A stretch of 64,000 bases of DNA. It comes from Candidatus Gastranaerophilales bacterium (GTDB lineage Bacteria > Cyanobacteriota > Vampirovibrionia > Gastranaerophilales > Gastranaerophilaceae). Within the stretch, counting starts at the first letter, position 1; each line of letters starts with the position of its first letter. The notes beneath the pieces are model-generated. The model searched no databases and had not been told where the DNA came from. It was given only the letters and a program-made list of their open reading frames with translations. Location: the NCBI GenBank assembly GCA_944323595.1, contig CALUTF010000003.1, positions 1 through 64,000 on the forward strand, given 5' to 3'. The position numbers were made by a program, and so were the translations under genes. Below are positions 57,637-64,000 of the stretch, in pieces.

Positions 57637-59925
57637 TTATCCTCTTATCATTTGTGCAAGTATACTTGACTCTTGTATTGGTGAACCTGTCATATTAATG
57701 TTTGCATTGTTCTTTGGTTCCACCTTGTAGGATTCAATCGGGCGTTTACCTGTTAGTCTTCTCATAAATGTATAATAGTCTTTCAAGAATCCGGTAGCTT
57801 CGTTTTGAGCCTTTTCTTGAGCAATTAATTCGTCACGCGTATGTTTACCAACAGGAATTCCTACAGATTTTCTGTTCAGCCATTCACTTATGGTTGTGTT
57901 GGTCAATGTTACCCAGCTTGCACCTAACAGTGATTTATGGTACTGCTTGCTGAATGTGCTGTTGAATAAGTCAATCAACAGTGCTTGATAGAACAATCTT
58001 GAGGTTTCTTGTACCGCACGTTCTTTGAATTTAGTTTCTGCACCCTCTATGTTATTACCATTTGATTTTAGCATTACCATGTTGTAGTTATCTGTCATCA
58101 GGAACCAGAGAGTTGCAGCTGTACCGGCGGCTTTTGCAAGATTGGATAATTCAGCATTTGATAAATGTGACATTGAATCTGCATTAAACGCTTTAAGTCT
58201 GTTGTCTTTTACAAATTCTTTGAATTTTTCCGGATCAAAATCTTCACGTAATGCTTTTGGTCCGATATTATCAATACTTTTCTGCAATGCTGCTATATTC
58301 CCTTTGATTAATCTTGCGCTTAATTCTTCCGGTGTTTCTTGTTTTACATTAGCTGCCGGTATACCTTTTTTACCTGCTATAGCTTTTTTAATACCGTTTA
58401 CAGCCAGTTCAGTCATTCTGTAAGGCAACGTAACCGCATCCATCGCAAATTTAATCGGAGCTTTAAAGAATTTAATCCACGGAGCATTAGGTTTGTCTTT
58501 AGGACCGAGATTAATATAGTTGCCGTCAGCGCTTATAGCCGGTTTTGCAAAAAGCTCATATTCATCGGCAATGTCATTAAAGCCATTTTCACGTAAAACT
58601 TTTACGATTTTATCAAATTTTTCTTTTGGATATTGATAGTTAGGAATTTTAGTAAGTTTATCGTAAGCAGCGCTCTTTTTACCGATAATAAAGTCCATAG
58701 TGTTGTCTATAGGTTTAAATAAGGCTTTTACTGCGCTGTTATTGCCAAATTTGCCTCTGATGAATTTAATTCCGTACCCTGCTGCGATTATTAATCCGGA
58801 TGCTTTCATTAAAATATCAAAGGATAACAATGGTTTTTGAAGTTTTTCTTTTTCATCTGATTTTGACTCTGCCTGGAAAGATGCATCAGGTTTGATTTCT
58901 GCTTCCGGCGCGTGATTGCGTTCATTTTCCGCACGTGCTTCTTCCGGAGTTAAACGTTTAATGTGTTTACCGTTTGTCAAACGTGAAACGCCTTCTGTTA
59001 ACACTGTGGTAACCGCAGTAATAAGCATAACTCCCCAGGTTGAATTGTTAACGTATTTTGACAGCGCACCGAATGTGATAAGCTGCAAATATGCATTCCA
59101 GCCAACACGGCTAACCTCTTGTTTGAACCTTGATTTTTGTTCATCTTTTGCGGCTGTCGGATCGTCATCCATCAATCTTGAAAGGTTGTAAGCATCATTC
59201 GCAAGGAATACTGCTGGCGGCAAACCTGATACTATACGAGTCAGAGCACGTTCGTGCTTTGTATCATAGTTGCCGAGATTCGGGTCAAAGGATTTCATTC
59301 CTTGCTGGAAAATTATTGCTGCTTGTTCCTGTGCGGATTTTGCTTCTAAATTTTTAATATCTTCAAACTCAAAAATACCTCTTAATGCATTAACTTTTGC
59401 GTCAGTTTTTGCTTGTTGTCTGATATTTTTGAAAAATTTCTTATTATAAATTTCTTTTGAAAAATTTTCTATGGGTTTTATTTTTGTCATAATGCGGACA
59501 ACGCCGTTCAGCATTTCCCCCGGCAATCTTAGCGGATAGGTTAAGTCATTCCATACGCGCTGTCCTATTCCTTTTTCCCTGATGGTAATTAATTCTTTGC
59601 CTGTTGCTTCATCGTGGCTGAATTTAACCATTCCGTTGGCGTATTTTGAATTCCGGATGCTTTCCATAAATTCTTCGCCCATATCTGAGATTCGATATTT
59701 TTTTACCAGCTGGAAATATTTTTCCACTGAATAAGTTTTTGCCGGTTTATACCAAAAAGAGAGACCTTTAAAAGATAAATTCTCGGAATTTGTTTTTAAA
59801 GGTCTCTCTTTATTAAAACTATCTGTCGAGTTCATTGGATGAGAAAGGGGAATACGTCTGACCGGTATTTTTGTCTCCGGCATTTGCTTAAGTCTGGCAG
59901 GTTGCTGCAGTCTTTCGTTCAACAT
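57637..59925 (-). CDS. 762-residue internally duplicated protein of unknown function
   Basis: The ATG at 59925 is chosen because a strong AAGGAGG lies 11 nt upstream; the frame is open 26 codons further. After a disordered 60 residues ending NLSFKGLSF, two related halves are seen. Half 1 has LTYPLRLPGEMLNGVV, ANDAYNLSRL, FKQEVSRVGWNAYLQL, TTVLTEGVSRLTNGKHIKRL and TPEEARAE. Half 2 has VTLPYRMTELAVNGIKK, TDNYNMVML, FKERAVQETSRLFYQAL, NTTISEWLNRK, VGIPVGKH and TRDELIAQE. Each half also has moderately hydrophobic helices, suggesting membrane association. I do not recognise the family. Monocistronic, with its own terminator. Confidence 0.7.
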   Translation of the reverse strand: MLNERLQQPARLKQMPETKIPVRRIPLSHPMNSTDSFNKERPLKTNSENLSFKGLSFWYKPAKTYSVEKYFQLVKKYRISDMGEEFMESIRNSKYANGMVKFSHDEATGKELITIREKGIGQRVWNDLTYPLRLPGEMLNGVVRIMTKIKPIENFSKEIYNKKFFKNIRQQAKTDAKVNALRGIFEFEDIKNLEAKSAQEQAAIIFQQGMKSFDPNLGNYDTKHERALTRIVSGLPPAVFLANDAYNLSRLMDDDPTAAKDEQKSRFKQEVSRVGWNAYLQLITFGALSKYVNNSTWGVMLITAVTTVLTEGVSRLTNGKHIKRLTPEEARAENERNHAPEAEIKPDASFQAESKSDEKEKLQKPLLSFDILMKASGLIIAAGYGIKFIRGKFGNNSAVKALFKPIDNTMDFIIGKKSAAYDKLTKIPNYQYPKEKFDKIVKVLRENGFNDIADEYELFAKPAISADGNYINLGPKDKPNAPWIKFFKAPIKFAMDAVTLPYRMTELAVNGIKKAIAGKKGIPAANVKQETPEELSARLIKGNIAALQKSIDNIGPKALREDFDPEKFKEFVKDNRLKAFNADSMSHLSNAELSNLAKAAGTAATLWFLMTDNYNMVMLKSNGNNIEGAETKFKERAVQETSRLFYQALLIDLFNSTFSKQYHKSLLGASWVTLTNTTISEWLNRKSVGIPVGKHTRDELIAQEKAQNEATGFLKDYYTFMRRLTGKRPIESYKVEPKNNANINMTGSPIQESSILAQMIRG

Positions 59926-60018
59926 TTTTGAAACTTCCTCCTTTGCATGATTTTCACTCAAAGTGAAATTTTTGGCAAGAGTTTTAATATAAAAATTTAA
60001 CAAGACTTTACAATTGTG

Positions 60019-60819
60019 TTAAAGGGTTGCTATTATTGCAGATATCAGTTTTTTGAATTTGGATTTTGACTGATTTGTAACATCAATTACTTCTTCGTGC
60101 GAAAGTGAAGTACTGCTGACTCCGCTGGCTGCATTTGATATACAGCTGATGCCCAGAACATCCATTTTGCAATAATTTGCAACAATAGCTTCCGGAACTG
60201 TAGACATTCCTACAGCGTCTGCACCTATAATTCTTGCCATACGGATTTCTGCCGGTGTTTCGTAACTTGGTCCGCTGTTTGCAAGATAAACACCTTTTTG
60301 AAGTGCAATTCCAAGTTTTTCTGCACAACTTTCTGCAACAGTAACGAGTTTTTTCTTGTATATTTCACTCATATCAGGAAATCTTTCTCCGAGTGAATCG
60401 TCATTTGTTCCCAATAGCGGATTGCTGCCCATATTATTAATATGATCTGTTATAATCATTAAATCAGAGGGCTTAAAATTCTCATTTACAGCGCCGGCTG
60501 CGTTTGTAAGAATAAGCGTTTTGACGCCGAGCTTTTTCATTACTTTTACAGGATAGGTTATCTCCTGCATAGTGTGCCCTTCGTAAAAGTGGTTGCGTCC
60601 CTGCATCATTACTATCTGTTTCCCGCTGATTTCCGCAAAAACAAGCCGTCCTTTGTGTCCTTTTACTGTTGATTTTATAAAATTGGGGATTTCGCTGTAT
60701 GGTATTGCAATGTCGCAGTGTTCATCTGCAAATTCTCCTAATCCTGAGCCTAAAATTATGCCAATTTCAGGTGAAAAATTATTAGTTTTTTCTTTAAGGT
60801 ATTTAATTGTTTCTTCCAT
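60019..60819 (-). CDS. punA: Purine nucleoside phosphorylase
   Basis: 266 residues. It splits (deoxy)inosine and guanosine into base and ribose-1-phosphate. Seen: GIILGSGLGEF, GRNHFYEGH, LILTNAAGAVN, SGPSYETPAEIRM and GADAVGMSTVPEAIVA, typical of the trimeric class. The ATG at 60819 is chosen because GGGGAG precedes it. It follows the omega-like gene, separated by a terminator hairpin, so it is expressed from read-through or a weak local promoter. Confidence 0.95.
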   Translation of the reverse strand: MEETIKYLKEKTNNFSPEIGIILGSGLGEFADEHCDIAIPYSEIPNFIKSTVKGHKGRLVFAEISGKQIVMMQGRNHFYEGHTMQEITYPVKVMKKLGVKTLILTNAAGAVNENFKPSDLMIITDHINNMGSNPLLGTNDDSLGERFPDMSEIYKKKLVTVAESCAEKLGIALQKGVYLANSGPSYETPAEIRMARIIGADAVGMSTVPEAIVANYCKMDVLGISCISNAASGVSSTSLSHEEVIDVTNQSKSKFKKLISAIIATL

Positions 60820-60839
60820 ATCCACTCCCCTTAGACACA

Positions 60840-60873
60840 AAAACACAAGAGCCCGTTGGAACTCTTGTGTTTT
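60840..60873 (-). terminator. Terminator hairpin between the omega-like gene and punA
   Basis: AAAACACAAGAG (60840-60851) pairs with CTCTTGTGTTTT (60862-60873); on the minus strand a T-run ends the stem. It lies only about 20 nt before the punA start. Confidence 0.75.
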
Positions 60874-60884
60874 TCTTTTAAAAT

Positions 60885-61124
60885 TTAACCTACCAATCTG
60901 TTATCGTCAGCTTCTGAAGCTTTTACCATAATTGCGTGTTCAACAGGATTTTCTTTTTTGTATCCGTTTTCAAAATTTTCTTCAAAGCCGTATTCATCGC
61001 GTGCTTTTTTAGCCTGAGTTTCATCAACAAGTTTTTTAGCCAGTTCTGCTATTTCATATACAAGTTGATATCTGTTTTCTGTATTTTCATTCAAATCCCA
61101 CGCTACTTTAATTATTTGATCCAT
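60885..61124 (-). CDS. rpoZ: Omega-like RNA polymerase subunit (tentative)
   Basis: 79 residues. It has the omega pattern NRYQLVYEIAELAKKL and, after a variable insert, NPVEHAIMVKASE, comparable to NR(Y/F)xLVxxxAxRAR and the KPVxxAΦxE of RpoZ. Omega helps fold and recruit the beta-prime subunit. The usual R..Q motif is weak (KKLVDE), so the call is tentative; otherwise it is a small acidic soluble protein. AGAGG precedes the ATG. Confidence 0.55.
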   Translation of the reverse strand: MDQIIKVAWDLNENTENRYQLVYEIAELAKKLVDETQAKKARDEYGFEENFENGYKKENPVEHAIMVKASEADDNRLVG

Positions 61125-61216
61125 TTTATAAACCTCTTTTCTTAGATTAGAATTAATATATTAATAATATAATATAAAAAATTTTTTGACAAGTGGTAAA
61201 AATTACGTATTCCATG

Positions 61217-61222
61217 TATAAT
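61217..61222 (+). promoter_or_regulatory. -10 box directly before the MCE gene start
   Basis: A perfect TATAAT (61217-61222) lies 7 nt before the ATG at 61230. No ribosome-binding site. A TTGACA at 61186 is 25 nt away, too far to be its -35. Confidence 0.4.
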
Positions 61223-61229
61223 AGAGCGT

Positions 61230-61862
61230 ATGAATAGTTCTAAAGAAAATATTCGTTTATATCATTGGATTGAATTTTTAGTATGGTTTCTTATTTTATG
61301 TATTGTTATAGTAGGTTTCAGGTATACGCGATACAAACATATCAAGCAGCTGGCTACGTATCAGATATTTTTGCAGGATGTCGACGGGCTTATTGTCGGT
61401 TCTCCTGTTAAATATATGGGGGTGCAGGTTGGACATATCCAGAAGATTAAAATCCTTACAAATGAAGTTTATATCAAATTTGTAATAACTGAAAAGGGGT
61501 TTAAATTACCGCAGGGAGCTATAGCAACTGTGGAATTCAGCGGTTTGGGCGGGTCTAAATCTCTTGAAATTTTCCCTCCTACTCCTGAAAGTAAAAGTAG
61601 TAAAAAATTAATTGCAATAAAGGACACAAACCGACTCAGCGCGACTGTTTGGAGATTAAATGATATGTTTGATAAGATAGGGGCTATTTCCGTTAAATTA
61701 TCAACATTTGCAAATGATGCAGGTATCCTTTCAACTTCAGCCGAACAGGTCGATATAAAGAAAATTCTTGATAATTTGGATGTTTTTGATGAAAAGATTG
61801 ACAAGTATAATAATGAAAAACAAGTTTTTAAAGATAAAATGAAGGAGTTAAAAAATGAATAG
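61230..61862 (+). CDS. MCE/MlaD-family lipid-transport protein
   Basis: 210 residues. One N-terminal membrane helix (WIEFLVWFLILCIVIVGF) is followed by a single MCE domain (YQIFLQDVDGLIVGSPVKYM, then GVQVGHIQKIKI ... VKFVI-like strands ... GSKSLEIFPP) and a C-terminal coiled coil. MlaD-like proteins form hexameric rings at the inner membrane that pass lipids to or from the outer membrane. The permease and ATPase partners are not here. It overlaps upp by 8 bp. A predicted leaderless gene. Confidence 0.88.
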   Translation: MNSSKENIRLYHWIEFLVWFLILCIVIVGFRYTRYKHIKQLATYQIFLQDVDGLIVGSPVKYMGVQVGHIQKIKILTNEVYIKFVITEKGFKLPQGAIATVEFSGLGGSKSLEIFPPTPESKSSKKLIAIKDTNRLSATVWRLNDMFDKIGAISVKLSTFANDAGILSTSAEQVDIKKILDNLDVFDEKIDKYNNEKQVFKDKMKELKNE

Positions 61863-62505
61863 CGAAAAAGTAAGAATTATCTCCAATCCTGTTGTACTTT
61901 TGAATTTATGCACAATGCGTGATGCTAAGACCGACAGTCAAGGGGTTAGAATTGCAACAAGAAAAATTACAAGATGTCTTTTGTATGAGGCAACAAGTAA
62001 TTTGCCGCTTGTCGAAAAAGAAATTACGACACCAGTCGCTACATTTAAGGCTAAAACTGTTGATCCGGATATTAACTTAATTATCTCACCGATATTAAGA
62101 GCCGGATTAATTTTTACGGACGAAGCAATTGATATTCTTCCTCAGGCTTGCATAAGACATATCGGAATGTACAGGGATGAAAAAACGCTGAAGCCGATAT
62201 GGTACTATAACAAGGTTCCTATGGAGGCTCCAAATCCCGAAAAATTCTATATTTATATAACAGATCCTATGCTAGCAACAGGAAATTCTCTTCTTGAAGC
62301 TATTAAGTTGTATGCTGATAAGGGTATTCCTATAGATAATATTAAAGTTATTTGTATTATTGCTGCACCGGAGGGAATTGAAAATATACAAAAGCATTAT
62401 CCGGATATTGAAATTATCACTGCGGCTGTAGATGATCATCTTAATGAAAAGGGTTATATTGTTCCGGGTATGGGCGATGCCGGTGATAGAATCTTTAATA
62501 CTTAG
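61855..62505 (+). CDS. upp: Uracil phosphoribosyltransferase
   Basis: 216 residues. Pyrimidine salvage: uracil plus PRPP gives UMP. Seen: PILRAGLIFTDEAIDILP, the PRPP loop ITDPMLATGNS and the uracil-binding GYIVPGMGDAGDR at the C-terminus. AAGGAG precedes the ATG inside the 3' end of the MCE gene. Followed by a terminator. Confidence 0.96.
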   Translation: MNSEKVRIISNPVVLLNLCTMRDAKTDSQGVRIATRKITRCLLYEATSNLPLVEKEITTPVATFKAKTVDPDINLIISPILRAGLIFTDEAIDILPQACIRHIGMYRDEKTLKPIWYYNKVPMEAPNPEKFYIYITDPMLATGNSLLEAIKLYADKGIPIDNIKVICIIAAPEGIENIQKHYPDIEIITAAVDDHLNEKGYIVPGMGDAGDRIFNT

Positions 62506-62539
62506 TTTTACAATTTAAAATTTGTAAAAATTCTTTAAC

Positions 62540-62590
62540 AAATAACGGTATTTTTTAAAGTTTACACAAAAAATGCCGTTATTTTTATTT
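62540..62590 (+). terminator. Rho-independent terminator after upp
   Basis: AAATAACGG (62540-62548) extends into a long A/T stem and pairs with CCGTTATTT at 62576-62584, with T-rich sequence after. Confidence 0.75.
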
Positions 62591-62619
62591 GTGTAGAAGA
62601 ATATTTACAGGAGCTCAAA

Positions 62620-64000
62620 ATGGTTTACAGAGTTGAAGGTAATAAATCATCTTCCAGAGTGGAACAGCAAAATAAGAAGAAAAATCCTGAGGTACAGGGC
62701 TATACAGTCCAATCAGGCGATACTATGCAAAAGCTTATAAAGGCTTTCAATTTTAAAAATGAACAGGAATTCAGAAAATATTTTGGACTGAGCGGTACTG
62801 CAAAACTAAAAGCAGGTCAGGTCTTGAAAGCACCTACTACCCCTCTTGAAACTACTTTTACGGCAATTTCAAGAAAGTACAACATGTCTATAGCTGATTT
62901 AAAGGCGCTTAATCCTCAAATCGAAAATTTTGATGTGCTTAAGAAAGATACGCCTATTAATACGCCAATCAGACCTTTTGATAAAAAAGATAATGCCACT
63001 GCATTGCAAACAAAACCTAAAAAAGAAACGGTCAAATCCTCAGACCATTCACCTAAACCGGTTATGACAGATGTTCAGGATAATCCAAAGGCACCTCTTA
63101 TTCAGCCGGAGGAAATAGCTGCGGCTTTGAAAAAATCAGGAAATAAGTGGGGTGCCGTTAATAAAAAAGCTTTTAAAGAACCGTTTAGCAAAATTAATAA
63201 GAATAATGTAATTGATGTTATAAAATCATACGATGAAATTTCCAAAGGTGAATCTTTACTAGAGATGATTTGTGATGAGGTCACAAACTCTGAAGAAGAC
63301 AGGAAAAATGCTGTTACAAAATTGTTTAACACTCTTTGTGAAAAGGTGGGACCTAATATAGCTACGCAGGAGATTAAGGAGCAATTTTTCAAAGAATTGG
63401 ATGATGAATTTGATTCGTTATTCTGGGTTTCTACAGGTAAGATGGACAAAATTGTTAATCAAATGATTGAGGCGTACAAAGAACCTAAAAATTATACAAT
63501 GGACGCTCCCGGGGAGACATCAGGTGTAGACAAACACGGTTTCCCTGTATCAAATAACAAAACCACAGTTCATTTGCGAAACGGGAAAACCCGTACAGTA
63601 GCAGAACTTAGAAACGGTGCTAACAAAACTGCACAAAATACAGGTGCTACGGTTTCACGACCTGAACCGGTTCTTGATGCAAACGGTAAAATCGTTGCCG
63701 ATGTAAGAGAATTTGAGCCGACACAGCAGGGAAGTCTCAGCGGTAATACGATTATTGTAAATGCAGGACACGGCGGTTATAATCCGAATAACGGAGTATT
63801 TGATATCGGAACATACGCAGATGATGCTAAGGGTAAGTTAATAGAAGAATGGTATAAAAATAAAAACTTTGTTGATGAAATTATACCGGCTCTGCAGGCT
63901 CAGGGCGCAAAAGTAATTTATATGAACGGTTCCGCCGCAAATGTTATGAATGCTAAACGTCAATATCGTGATGCTGATTTGTTTATCAGTATTCACTGTG
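62620..64000 (+). CDS. LysM N-acetylmuramoyl-L-alanine amidase (C-terminus beyond right edge)
   Basis: 460 codons are visible and open to the edge. AGGAG precedes the ATG at 62620. A LysM-like module starts near residue 28 (GYTVQSGDTMQKLIKAFNF); a second LysM-like stretch follows (FTAISRKYNMSIADLKALNP). Residues 130-340 are Lys/Pro-rich, then helical. From about 375 an Amidase_3 domain begins: IIVNAGHGGYNPNNGVFDIG (first Zn His), EEWYKNKNFVDEIIPAL (Glu ligand), and DLFISIHC at the edge (second His). It would cut the amide between muramic acid and the stem peptide. No signal peptide is seen, which is odd for a wall hydrolase; it may use another export route or be delivered otherwise. Confidence 0.85.
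   Translation, partial: MVYRVEGNKSSSRVEQQNKKKNPEVQGYTVQSGDTMQKLIKAFNFKNEQEFRKYFGLSGTAKLKAGQVLKAPTTPLETTFTAISRKYNMSIADLKALNPQIENFDVLKKDTPINTPIRPFDKKDNATALQTKPKKETVKSSDHSPKPVMTDVQDNPKAPLIQPEEIAAALKKSGNKWGAVNKKAFKEPFSKINKNNVIDVIKSYDEISKGESLLEMICDEVTNSEEDRKNAVTKLFNTLCEKVGPNIATQEIKEQFFKELDDEFDSLFWVSTGKMDKIVNQMIEAYKEPKNYTMDAPGETSGVDKHGFPVSNNKTTVHLRNGKTRTVAELRNGANKTAQNTGATVSRPEPVLDANGKIVADVREFEPTQQGSLSGNTIIVNAGHGGYNPNNGVFDIGTYADDAKGKLIEEWYKNKNFVDEIIPALQAQGAKVIYMNGSAANVMNAKRQYRDADLFISIHC

Noticed and set aside
61186-61216. TTGACA as the -35 of the MCE gene promoter
   Set aside because: It lies 25 nt from TATAAT, well outside 16-18 nt.

Overview
The window looks like a chromosomal segment of an anaerobic, Gram-negative-type (diderm), flagellated, AT-rich bacterium. 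The best guess is a non-photosynthetic relative of cyanobacteria of the gut Melainabacteria/Gastranaerophilales type. This is inferred from gene content: an orphan carboxysome-type CcmM-like gamma-carbonic anhydrase, LL-diaminopimelate aminotransferase, NIF-type NifU/NifS, an ATP-dependent dehydratase-activase pair, AsmA and MCE lipid-transport proteins, a Pmp-like autotransporter, flagellar genes and a membrane pyrophosphatase. There is no rRNA, and I saw no tRNA, CRISPR array, transposase or prophage.

Layout. 1-5036 (-): most of a giant Pmp-like adhesin, open through the left edge, with a G10 tract beside its signal peptide. 5043-6206: a 1.1-kb gene-free region built of palindromes and repeats, one of which recurs inverted at 25255-25390. 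6207-16044 (+): H+-pyrophosphatase, GT8 glycosyltransferase, ClpB, GlmS, a 52-residue protein, MetK. 16117-18928: CcmM-like protein (+), then ruvB and a YibE/F protein (-). 19002-25245 (+): dapL, a 1184-residue zinc-ribbon/pseudo-ATPase protein, glgA. 25440-28709: typA (-), a small beta-barrel-like protein (+), folE2 (-). 28869-34058 (+): dnaE and two orphan sugar-ABC permeases. 34155-39599: TPR protein (-), glycine-rich protein (+), nifU-nifS (+), a secreted repeat protein (+). 39667-48087 (-): AsmA-like protein, miaA, a membrane protein, and an operon of sigma factor, gcvPB and a dehydratase-like iron-sulfur protein. 48216-55334: universal stress protein (+), GH38 mannosidase (-), then (+) a second secreted repeat protein, fliJ-fliK-like-flgG-like, and a dehydratase activase. 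55433-61124 (-): dtd, rlmN, a YkgJ-type protein, a 762-residue internally duplicated protein, purine nucleoside phosphorylase, an omega-like protein. 61230-64000 (+): MCE protein, upp, and a LysM-amidase that runs off the right edge.

Functional themes are envelope building and lipid traffic (adhesin, AsmA, MCE, GlmS, DapL, amidase), anaerobic energy and Fe-S chemistry (pyrophosphatase, NifU/NifS, activase and partner, GcvPB), motility, and housekeeping.

The most unusual signals are: (1) a dispersed element of about 136 bp, with a GC-rich hairpin at one end and a GCAAACG palindrome at the other; (2) a possible phase-variation G10 tract in the adhesin; (3) several genes whose -10 box lies 6-8 nt before the start codon with no ribosome-binding site, suggesting leaderless mRNAs; (4) a repeat of about 50 residues shared by two secreted proteins; (5) the zinc-ribbon pseudo-ATPase; and (6) the duplicated 762-residue protein.
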